Shown here piece after piece: positions 1 to 8,767 of a DNA stretch of 64,000 bases. The translations under genes were made by a program, and so were the position numbers. The stretch covers positions 3,720,001 to 3,784,000 of the forward strand of contig OZ059895.1 in NCBI GenBank assembly GCA_964057225.1. Direction: 5' to 3'. The notes beneath the pieces are model-generated. The model searched no databases. It was not told where the DNA came from and saw only the letters and a list, made by a program, of their open reading frames with translations. Numbering within the stretch: position 1 is the first letter of the stretch; every line of letters starts with the position of its first letter. Source of the stretch: Auanema rhodensis. Taxonomy: Eukaryota; Nematoda; Chromadorea; Rhabditida; Rhabditidae.

Positions 1-504
1 TAAACTTTGATTTTTGTACACCCATAAATTTTACGCAGCACAGGTTACCCTTAAATAATGAACTGACCGACTAATCAGACATGGATATTTCCTAGTTCTG
101 TTGCTTGAATGAATGTTTTCCTACGTAGGCTAGTAAAACATGCCCTTCAAAGCATCAAAACATGTGATCACATTCCAATTTTTTTGTATCTATCTTGTAA
201 AGATAGTAATATATCATATGTTGAACACTATGTTGGAAAGATTTTAATTCAGATTTTTTCAACTTTCACTCAGTTTGTTTTCTAAACTTTGATTAAGAAC
301 CTTGTTGTTTGTACACCCATAAAATATAAGCAGCACAGGTTACCCTTAAATAATGAACTGACCGACTAATCAGACATGGATCTTCCCAAGTTCTGTTGCT
401 TGAATGGATGTTTTCCTACGTAGGCTACTAAAACATGCCCTTCAAAGCATCAGAACATGTGATCACATTCCAATTTTTTTGTATCTATCTTGTAAAGATA
501 GTAA
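1..504 (+). repeat. Monomers 1-2 (B-type L, then S), unusually divergent
   Basis: Starts: 1 (L, 295 bp) and 296 (S). Monomer 1 has GGATATTTCC near 81, TTGAATGAATG near 105 and CATCAAAAC near 150. Monomer 2 has AAAATATAAGCAGC near 321, ATCTTCCCAAG near 381 and GGCTACTAAAAC near 423. I did not see these changes elsewhere in the array. Such private changes are denser here than in almost any other copy, as expected near an array edge, although the edge itself is outside the window. Confidence 0.8.
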
Positions 505-713
505 TAAACTTTGATTTTTGTACACCCATAAATTATACGCAGCACAGGTTACCCTTAAATAATGAACTGACCGACTAATCAGACATGAATCTTTCCTAGT
601 TCTGTTGCTTGAATGGATGTTTTCCTACGTAGGCTAGTAAAACATGCCCTTCAAAGCATCAGAACATGTGATCACATTCCAATTTTTTTGTATCTATCTT
701 GTAAAGATAGTAA
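505..713 (+). repeat. Reference short monomer (S, 209 bp)
   Basis: This is monomer 3, a typical S copy apart from one private change (CATGAAT for CATGGAT near 587). Landmarks in order: GTACACCC, ACGCAGCACAGG, GAACTGACCGACTAATCAG, TTGCTTGAATGG, the palindrome CCTACGTAGG, CATGCCCTTCAAAGCATC, the palindrome ATGTGATCACAT, a T7 tract, the hairpin CTATCTTGTAAAGATAG, then GTAA. The next monomer follows directly with TAAACTTTG. The S consensus is about 35% GC (73 of 209 by count). There is no internal subrepeat beyond short inverted repeats. Confidence 0.95.
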
Positions 714-1250
714 TAAACTTTGATTTTTGTACACCCATAAATTATACGCAGCACAGGTTACCCTTAAATAATGAACTGACCGACTAATCAAACATGGATC
801 TTTCCTAGTTCTGTTGCTTGAATGGATGTTTTCCTACGTAGGCTAGTAAAACATGCCCTTCAAAGCATCAGAACATGTGATCACATTCCAATTTTTTTGT
901 ATCTATTTTGTAAAGATAGTAATAAACTTTGATTTTTGTACACCCATAAATTTTACGCAGCACAGGTTACCCTTAAATAATGAACTGACCGACTAATCAG
1001 ACATGGATCTTTCCTAGTTCTGTTGCTTGAATGGATGTTTTCCTACGTAGGCTAGTAAAACATGCCCTTCAAAGCATCAGAACATGTGATCACATTCCAA
1101 TTTTTTTGTATCTATTTTGTAAAGATAGTAATAAACTTTGATTTTTGTACACCCATAAATTTTACGCAGCACAGGTTACCCTTAAATAATGAACTGACCG
1201 ACTAATCAGACATGGATCTTTCCTAGTTCTGTTGCTTGAATGGATGTTTT

Positions 1251-1260
1251 CCTACGTAGG
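1251..1260. repeat. 10-bp perfect palindrome CCTACGTAGG, once per monomer
   Basis: Representative copy. It is self-complementary and contains a SnaBI site (TACGTA). It is present in nearly all monomers. It is broken by TACTTAGG in ten short copies (monomers 23, 86, 91, 115, 168, 170, 173, 181, 186, 188), by CTTACGTAGG at 32631 and 36492, by TATGCT at 46606 and by TACGCT near 58174. No function can be assigned; it could be a protein-binding site or chance. Confidence 0.85.
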
Positions 1261-1292
1261 CTAGTAAAACATGCCCTTCAAAGCATCAGAAC

Positions 1293-1304
1293 ATGTGATC
1301 ACAT
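1293..1304. repeat. 12-bp perfect palindrome ATGTGATCACAT, once per monomer
   Basis: Representative copy, which includes a BclI site (TGATCA). In one recurrent subclass, mostly short copies carrying TTGAACGG, the centre reads GTGACCAC and the palindrome is lost. In monomers 89 and 113 it reads GTGATGAC. It lies about 32 bp downstream of the 10-bp palindrome. Function unknown. Confidence 0.85.
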
Positions 1305-1320
1305 TCCAATTTTTTTGTAT

Positions 1321-1337
1321 CTATCTTGTAAAGATAG
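1321..1337. repeat. Short hairpin CTATCTT-GTA-AAGATAG
   Basis: A perfect 7-bp inverted repeat with a 3-base loop, just upstream of the point where long and short monomers diverge. The TATTTTG allele, common in S copies, weakens one pair; CTCGTAAAG (51828, 59838) and CTTATAAAG (55644, 57151, 63949) change the loop side. It sits 5 bp before the L/S breakpoint. A role in breakage is possible but not shown. Confidence 0.75.
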
Positions 1338-1342
1338 TAATA

Positions 1343-1427
1343 TATCATATGTTGAACACTATGTTGGAAAGATTTTAATTCAGATTTTCGAACTTTTATT
1401 CAGTTTGTTTTTTAAACTTTGATTAAG
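1343..1427 (+). repeat. 85-bp segment specific to long monomers
   Basis: Representative copy in monomer 6. It starts at TATCATATG just after AGTAATA and ends at GATTAAG just before AACTTTGATTTTTG. Composition is about 20 G+C in 85, clearly below the rest of the monomer, and the + strand is T-rich toward its 3' part. Removing exactly these bases gives the short-monomer junction AGTAATAAACTTTG. Allelic sites within it recur across the array: TTGAAC/TTGAATAC, GTTGGA/GTTAGA, TTCGAAC/TTCTAAC/TTCAAAC, and TTATTCAG/TTAATCAG. Confidence 0.92.
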
Positions 1428-1440
1428 AACTTTGATTTTT
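1415..1440 (+). repeat. 13-bp imperfect tandem duplication at the L junction
   Basis: AACTTTGATTAAG is followed at once by AACTTTGATTTTT; the first ten bases are identical. The first unit is the last 13 bases of the long-specific segment and the second opens the next monomer. The pair occurs at each long-monomer end and is single-copy at each short-monomer end. It offers a way to derive S from L: a 72-bp deletion plus collapse of the 13-bp repeat totals the observed 85 bp. Confidence 0.85.
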
Positions 1441-1845
1441 GTACACCCATAAATTATACGCAGCACAGGTTACTCTTAATTAATGAACTGACCGACTAAT
1501 CAGACATGGATCTTTCCAAGTTCTGTTGCTTGAACGGATGTTTTCCTACGTAGGCTAGTAAAACATGCCCTTCAAAGCATCAGAACATGTGACCACATTC
1601 CAATTTTTCTGTATCTATCTTGTAAAGATAGTAATAAACTTTGATTTTTGTACACCCAAAATTATTATACGCAGCACAGGTTACCCTTAAATAATGAACT
1701 GACCGACTAATCAGACATGGATGTTTCCTAGTTCTGTTGCTTGAATGGATGTTTTCCTACGTAGGCTAGTAAAACATGCCCTTCAAAGCATCAGAACATG
1801 TGATCACATTCCAATTTTTTTGTATCTATCTTGTAAAGATAGTAA

Positions 1846-3062
1846 TAAACTTTGATTTTTGTACACCCATAAATTATACGCAGCACAGGTTACCCTTAAA
1901 TAATGAACTGACCGACTAATCAGACATGAATCTTTCCTAGTTCTGTTGCTTGAATGGATGTTTTCCTACGTAGGCTAGTAAAACATGCCCTTCAAAGCAT
2001 CAGAACATGTGATCACATTCCAATTTTTTTGTATCTATCTTGTAAAGATAGTAATAAACTTTGATTTTTGTACACCCATAAATTATACGCAGCACAGGTT
2101 ACCCTTAAATAATGAACTGACCGACTAATCAAACATGGATCTTTCCTAGTTCTGTTGCTTGAATGGATGTTTTCCTACGTAGGCTAGTAAAACATGCCCT
2201 TCAAAGCATCAGAACATGTGATCACATTCCAATTTTTTTGTATCTATTTTGTAAAGATAGTAATAAACTTTGATTTTTGTACACCCATAAATTTTACGCA
2301 GCACAGGTTACCCTTAAATAATGAACTGACCGACTAATCAGACATGGATCTTTCCTAGTTCTGTTGCTTGAATGGATGTTTTCCTACGTAGGCTAGTAAA
2401 ACATGCCCTTCAAAGCATCAGAACATGTGATCACATTCCAATTTTTTTGTATCTATCTTGTAAAGATAGTAATATATCATATGTTGAACACTATGTTGGA
2501 AAGATTTTAATTCAGATTTTCGAACTTTTATTCAGTTTGTTTTTTAAACTTTGATTAAGAACTTTGATTTTTGTACACCCATAAATTATACGCAGCACAG
2601 GTTACTCTTAATTAATGAACTGACCGACTAATCAGACATGGATCTTTCCAAGTTCTGTTGCTTGAACGGATGTTTTCCTACGTAGGCTAGTAAAACATGC
2701 CCTTCAAAGCATCAGAACATGTGACCACATTCCAATTTTTCTGTATCTATCTTGTAAAGATAGTAATAAACTTTGATTTTTGTACACCCAAAATTATTAT
2801 ACGCAGCACAGGTTACCCTTAAATAATGAACTGACCGACTAATCAGACATGGATGTTTCCTAGTTCTGTTGCTTGAATGGATGTTTTCCTACGTAGGCTA
2901 GTAAAACATGCCCTTCAAAGCATCAGAACATGTGATCACATTCCAATTTTTTTGTATCTATCTTGTAAAGATAGTAATATATCATATGTTGAACACTATG
3001 TTGGAAAGATTTTAATTCAGATTTTCTAACTTTTAATCAGTTTGTTTTTTAAACTTTGATTA
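1846..3062 (+). repeat. Short-rich block, copy 2 (monomers 9-13)
   Basis: Order S, S, L, S, L with starts 1846, 2055, 2264, 2558 and 2767 (the last 296 bp). It carries the variant series of the preceding block (CATGAAT, CAAACATGG, AATTTTACG long copy, TTACTCTTAATT, CCCAAAATTATT). It lacks one 209-bp unit, so offsets change from 1341 bp at the CATGAAT copies to 1132 bp at the long copies. Similarity ends near 2977, where monomer 13 continues as L while its partner (monomer 8) is S. Confidence 0.88.
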
Positions 3063-4571
3063 AGAACTTTGATTTTTGTACACCCATAAATTATACGCAG
3101 CACAGGTTACCCTTAAATAATGAACTGACCGACTAATCAGACATGGATCTTTCCTAGTTCTGTTGCTTGAATGGATGTTTTCCTACGTAGGCTAGTAAAA
3201 CATGCCCTTCAAAGCATCAGAACATGTGATCACATTCCAATTTTTTTGTATCTATCTTGTAAAGATAGTAATATATCATATGTTGAACACTATGTTGGAA
3301 AGATTTTAATTCAGATTTTCTAACTTTTATTCAGTTTGTTTTTTAAACTTTGATTAAGAACTTTGATTTTTGTACACCCATAAATTATACGCAGCACAGG
3401 TTACCCTTAAATAATGAACTGACCGACTAATCAGACATGGATCTTTCCTAGTTCTGTTGCTTGAATGGATGTTTTCCTACGTAGGCTAGTAAAACATGCC
3501 CTTCAAAGCATCAGAACATGTGATCACATTCCAATTTTTTTGTATCTATCTTGTAAAGATAGTAATAAACTTTGATTTTTGTACACCCATAAATTATACG
3601 CAGCACAGGTTACCCTTAAATAATGAACTGACCGACTAATCAAACATGGATCTTTCCTAGTTCTGTTGCTTGAACGGATGTTTTCCTACGTAGGCTAGTA
3701 AAACATGCCCTTCAAAGCATCAGAACATGTGACCACATTCCAATTTTTTTGTATCTATCTTGTAAAGATAGTAATAAACTTTGATTTTTGTACACCCATA
3801 AATTATACGCAGCACAGGTTACCCTTAAATAATGAACTGACCGACTAATCAGACATGGATCTTTCCTAGTTCTGTTGCTTGAATGGATGTTTTCCTACGT
3901 AGGCTAGTAAAACATGCCCTTCAAAGCATCAGAACATGTGATCACATTCCAATTTTTTTGTATCTATCTTGTAAAGATAGTAATATATCATATGTTGAAC
4001 ACTATGTTGGAAAGATTTTAATTCAGATTTTCTAACTTTTATTCAGTTTGTTTTCTAAACTTTGATTAAGAACTTTGATTTTTGTACACCCATAAATTAT
4101 ACGCAGCACAGGTTACCCTTAAATAATGAACTGACCGACTAATCAGACATGGATCTTTCCTAGTTCTGTTGCTTGAATGGATGTTTTCCTACGTAGGCTA
4201 GTAAAACATGCCCTTCAAAGCATCAGAACATGTGATCACATTCCAATTTTTTTGTATCTATCTTGAAAAGGTAGTAATATATCATATGTTGAACACTATG
4301 TTGGAAAGATTTTAATTCAGATTTTCTAACTTTTATTCAGTTTGTTTTTTAAACTTTGATTAAGAACTTTGATTTTTGTACACCCATAAATTATACGCAG
4401 CACAGGTTACCCTTAAATAATGAACTGACCGACTAATCAGACATGGATCTTTCCTAGTTCTGTTGCTTGAATGGATGTTTTCCTACGTAGGCTAGTAAAA
4501 CATGCCCTTCAAAGCATCAGAACATGTGATAACATTCCAATTTTTTTGTATCTATTTTGTAAAGATAGTAA
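3063..4571 (+). repeat. Monomers 14-19, mixed
   Basis: Order L, S, S, L, L, S with starts 3063, 3357, 3566, 3775, 4069 and 4363. All L copies carry TTCTAAC, so the 60-codon frame is closed. Monomer 16 combines CAAACATGG, TTGAACGG and GTGACCAC. Monomer 18 has a private CTTGAAAAGGTAG near 4263 that spoils the hairpin. The first five units match 39647-40946 in order and spacing. Confidence 0.85.
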
Positions 4572-6166
4572 TAAACTTTGATTTTTGTACACCCATAAAT
4601 TTTACGCAGCACAGGTTACCCTTAAATAATGAACTGACCGACTAATCAGACATGGATCTTTCCTAGTTCTGTTGCTTGAATGGATGTTTTCCTACGTAGG
4701 CTAGTAAAACATGCCCTTCAAAGCATCAGAACATGTGATCACATTCCAATTTTTTTGTATCTATCTTGTAAAGATAGTAATATATCATATGTTGAACACT
4801 ATGTTGGAAAGATTTTAATTCAGATTTTCTAACTTTTATTCAGTTTGTTTTTTAAACTTTGATTAAGAACTTTGATTTTTGTACACCCATAAATTATACG
4901 CAGCACAGGTTACCCTTAAATAATGAACTGACCGACTAATCAGACATGGATCTTTCCTAGTTCTGTTGCTTGAATGGATGTTTTCCTACGTAGGCTAGTA
5001 AAACATGCCCTTCAAAGCATCAGAACATGTGATCACATTCCAATTTTTTTGTATCTATTTTGTAAAGATAGTAATAAACTTTTATTTTTGTACACCCATA
5101 AATTTTACGCAGCACAGGTTACCCTTAAATAATGAACTGACCGACTAATCAGACATGGATCTTTCCTAGTTCTGTTGCTTGAATGGATGTTTTCCTACGT
5201 AGGCTAGTAAAACATGCCCTTCAAAGCATCAGAACATGTGATCACATTCCAATTTTTTTGTATCTATCTTGTAAAGATAGTAATATATCATATGTTGAAC
5301 ACTATGTTGGAAAGATTTTAATTCAGATTTTCAAACTTTTATTCAGTTTGTTTTTTAAACTTTGATTAAGAACTTTGATTTTTGTACACCCATAAATTAT
5401 ACGCAGCACAGGTTACCCTTAATTAATGAACTGACCGACTAATCAGACATGGATCTTTCCAAGTTCTGTTGCTTGAACGGATGTTTTCCTACTTAGGCTA
5501 GTAAAACATGCCCTTCAAAGCATCAGAACATGTGACCACATTCCAATTTTTCTGTATCTATCTTGTAAAGATAGTAATAAACTTTGATTTTTGTACACCC
5601 ATAAATTATACGCAGCACAGGTTACCCTTAAATAATGAACTGACCGACTAATCAGACATGGATCTTTCCTAGTTCTGTTGCTTGAATGGATGTTTTCCTA
5701 CGTAGGCTAGTAAAACATGCCCTTCAAAGCATCAGAACATGTGATCACATTCCAATTTTTTTGTATCTATCTTGTAAAGATAGTAATATATCATATGTTG
5801 AACACTATGTTGGAAAGATTTTAATTCAGATTTTCAAACTTTTATTCAGTTTGTTTTTTAAACTTTGATTAAGAACTTTGATTTTTGTACACCCATAAAT
5901 TATACGCAGCACAGGTTACCCTTAATTAATGAACTGACCGACTAATCAGACATGGATCTTTCCAAGTTCTGTTGCTTGAACGGATGTTTTCCTACGTAGG
6001 CTAGTAAAACATGCCCTTCAAAGCATCAGAACATGTGATCACATTCCAATTTTTTTGTATCTATCTTGTAAAGATAGTAATATATCATATGTTGAACACT
6101 ATGTTGGAAAGATTTTAATTCAGATTTTTTCAACTTTCACTCAGTTTGTTTTCTAAACTTTGATTA
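4572..6166 (+). repeat. 1.6-kb block, copy 1 (monomers 20-25)
   Basis: Order L, S, L, S, L, L(B) with starts 4572, 4866, 5075, 5369, 5578 and 5872. Long copies 22 and 24 have TTCAAAC. Short copy 23 has TTAATTAATG, TTGAACGG, TACTTAGG, GTGACCAC and TTTTTCTG. The same order and variants recur at 20972-22566, exactly 16400 bp downstream. Confidence 0.88.
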
Positions 6167-6461
6167 AGAACCTTGTTGTTTGTACACCCATAAATTTTAC
6201 GCAGCACAGGTTACCCTTAAATAATGAACTGACCGACTAATCAGACATGGATCTTTCCTAGTTCTGTTGCTTGAATGGATGTTTTCCTACGTAGGCTAGT
6301 AAAACATGCCCTTCAAAGCATCAGAACATGTGATCACATTCCAATTTTTTTGTATCTATCTTGTAAAGATAGTAATATATCATATGTTGAACACTATGTT
6401 GGAAAGATTTTAATTCAGATTTTTTCAACTTTCACTCAGTTTGTTTTCTAAACTTTGATTA
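5872..6461 (+). repeat. Two adjacent B-class long monomers (295 bp each)
   Basis: Monomers 25 and 26. B copies carry a linked cluster of changes at the 3' end: GATTTTTTCAACTTTCACTC (one base longer), TTTTCTAAAC, and GAACCTTGTTGTTTG where other copies have GAACTTTGATTTTTG. The cluster crosses the monomer boundary into the first ~15 bp of the next unit, which then almost always carries AAATTTTACGC. There are eight B copies: starts 1, 5872, 6167, 16568, 22272, 27434, 28735 and 37967. The extra base shifts the satellite frame, so none has the 60-codon frame. This is the only adjacent pair. Confidence 0.9.
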
Positions 6462-8767
6462 AGAACCTTGTTGTTTGTACACCCATAAATTTTACGCAGC
6501 ACAGGTTACCCTTAAATAATGAACTGACCGACTAATCAGACATGGATCTTTCCTAGTTCTGTTGCTTGAATGGATGTTTTCCTACGTAGGCTAGTAAAAC
6601 ATGCCCTTCAAAGCATCAGAACATGTGATCACATTCCAATTTTTTTGTATCTATCTTGTAAAGATAGTAATATATCATATGTTGAACACTATGTTGGAAA
6701 GATTTTAATTCAGATTTTCGAACTTTTATTCAGTTTGTTTTTTAAACTTTGATTAAGAACTTTGATTTTTGTACACCCATAAATTATACGCAGCACAGGT
6801 TACTCTTAATTAATGAACTGACCGACTAATCAGACATGGATCTTTCCAAGTTCTGTTGCTTGAACGGATGTTTTCCTACGTAGGCTAGTAAAACATGCCC
6901 TTCAAAGCATCAGAACATGTGACCACATTCCAATTTTTCTGTATCTATCTTGTAAAGATAGTAATAAACTTTGATTTTTGTACACCCATAAATTATACGC
7001 AGCACAGGTTACCCTTAAATAATGAACTGACCGACTAATCAGACATGGATCTTTCCTAGTTCTGTTGCTTGAATGGATGTTTTCCTACGTAGGCTAGTAA
7101 AACATGCCCTTCAAAGCATCAGAACATGTGATCACATTCCAATTTTTTTGTATCTATCTTGTAAAGATAGTAATATATCATATGTTGAATACTATGTTGG
7201 AAAGATTTTAATTCAGATTTTCTAACTTTTATTCAGTTTGTTTTTTAAACTTTGATTAAGAACTTTGATTTTTGTACACCCATAAATTATACGCAGCACA
7301 GGTTACTCTTAATTAATGAACTGACCGACTAATCAGACATGGATCTTTCCAAGTTCTGTTGCTTGAACGGATGTTTTCCTACGTAGGCTAGTAAAACATG
7401 CCCTTCAAAGCATCAGAACATGTGATCACATTCCAATTTTTTTGTATCTATTTTGTAAAGATAGTAATAAACTTTGATTTTTGTACACCCATAAATTTTA
7501 CGCAGCACAGGTTACCCTTAAATAATGAACTGACCGACTAATCAGACATGGATCTTTCCAAGTTCTGTTGCTTGAACGGATGTTTTCCTACGTAGGCTAG
7601 TAAAACATGCCCTTCAAAGCATCAGAACATGTGATCACATTCCAATTTTTTTGTATCTATCTTGTAAAGATAGTAATATATCATATGTTGAACACTATGT
7701 TGGAAAGATTTTAATTCAGATTTTCGAACTTTTATTCAGTTTGTTTTTTAAACTTTGATTAAGAACTTTGATTTTTGTACACCCATAAATTATACGCAGC
7801 ACAGGTTACTCTTAATTAATGAACTGACCGACTAATCAGACATGGATCTTTCCAAGTTCTGTTGCTTGAACGGATGTTTTCCTACGTAGGCTAGTAAAAC
7901 ATGCCCTTCAAAGCATCAGAACATGTGACCACATTCCAATTTTTCTGTATCTATCTTGTAAAGATAGTAATAAACTTTGATTTTTGTACACCCATAAATT
8001 ATACGCAGCACAGGTTACCCTTAAATAATGAACTGACCGACTAATCAGACATGGATCTTTCCTAGTTCTGTTGCTTGAATGGATGTTTTCCTACGTAGGC
8101 TAGTAAAACATGCCCTTCAAAGCATCAGAACATGTGATCACATTCCAATTTTTTTGTATCTATCTTGTAAAGATAGTAATATATCATATGTTGAACACTA
8201 TGTTGGAAAGATTTTAATTCAGATTTTCTAACTTTTAATCAGTTTGTTTTTTAAACTTTGATTAAGAACTTTGATTTTTGTACACCCATAAATTATACGC
8301 AGCACAGGTTACCCTCAAATAATGAACTGACCGACTAATCAGACATGGATCTTTCCTAGTTCTGTTGCTTGAATGGATGTTTTCCTACGTAGGCTAGTAA
8401 AACATGCCCTTCAAAGCATCAGAACATGTGATCACATTCCAATTTTTTTGTATCTATTTTGTGAAGATAGTAATAAACTTTGATTTTTGTACACCCATAA
8501 ATTTTACGCAGCACAGGTTACCCTTAAATAATGAACTGACCGACTAATCAGACATGGATCTTTCCTAGTTCTGTTGCTTGAATGGATGTTTTCCTACGTA
8601 GGCTAGTAAAACATGCCCTTCAAAGCATCAGAACATGTGATCACATTCCAATTTTTTTGTATCTATCTTGTAAAGATAGTAATATATCATATGTTGAACA
8701 CTATGTTGGAAAGATTTTAATTCAGATTTTCGAACTTTTATTCAGTTTGTTTTTTAAACTTTGATTA
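6462..8767 (+). repeat. Strict L-S alternation, copy 1 (monomers 27-35)
   Basis: Nine units alternate L,S from 6462; starts are 6462, 6756, 6965, 7259, 7468, 7762, 7971, 8265 and 8474. Four successive 503-bp L+S dimers total 2012 bp, then a closing L. Variants in order: TTCGAAC; TTACTC with GTGACCAC; TTGAATAC; TTACTC with TATTTTG; TTCGAAC; TTACTC with GTGACCAC; TTAATCAG; TTTTGTGAAG; TTCGAAC. The series recurs at 13759-16064. CCCTCAAATAATG at 8312 is private to this copy of the block. Confidence 0.88.

Larger units (their letters stand above)
1240..1422 (+). other. Recurrent 60-codon frame inside long monomers, probably not a gene
   Basis: Representative of 45 near-identical frames, each starting at ATGGATGTTTTCC, 108 bp into a long monomer, and ending at the TGA in AAACTTTGA within the 13-bp duplication. 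The product would be basic at its N-terminus and Phe/Leu-rich at its C-terminus (LLFSLFFKL). I recognise no family. It is open only in L copies with the GAATGG allele (giving ATG) and TTCGAAC or TTCAAAC; TTCTAAC truncates it to about 50 codons and GAACGG removes the start. No ribosome-binding context, promoter or intron is evident. The long, open and closed states follow satellite block copying, so I read it as an incidental frame. Other starts include 2372, 5183, 5686, 6570, 24184, 43570 and 59458. Confidence 0.8.
1132..1425 (+). repeat. Reference long monomer (L, 294 bp)
   Basis: This is monomer 6. Its first ~209 bp match the short monomer. After AGATAGTAATA it carries 85 extra bases before the next monomer's AACTTTGATTTTTG. 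This copy has the TTCGAAC allele in the extra segment, which leaves a 60-codon frame open. Other L copies have TTCTAAC (stop) or TTCAAAC. L copies make up 146 of the 247 monomers. Confidence 0.95.
505..1845 (+). repeat. Short-rich block, copy 1 (monomers 3-8)
   Basis: Order S, S, S, L, S, S with starts 505, 714, 923, 1132, 1426 and 1635 (the last is 211 bp). Diagnostic variants in order: CATGAAT in 3; CAAACATGG with TATTTTG in 4; AATTTTACG in 5 and 6; TTACTCTTAATTAATG with GTGACCAC in 7; CCCAAAATTATTATACG (+2 bp) in 8. The same succession recurs in the next block without monomer 5. Confidence 0.88.

Noticed and set aside
505-713. tRNA-derived SINE or RNA polymerase III promoter
   Set aside because: No A-box and B-box pair at suitable spacing, no poly(A) or simple-repeat tail, and no target-site duplications.
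1270-1300. Hammerhead ribozyme core on the minus strand (CTGATGC near CATCAG)
   Set aside because: The conserved core needs CTGANGA followed by a stem and GAAA; the A after CTGATG is C here and no matching helices are evident.
1360-1380. CENP-B box in the long-specific segment (TATGTTGGAAAG)
   Set aside because: It shares only the GTTGGAAA core; the essential CG and CGGG positions of the CENP-B box are absent.
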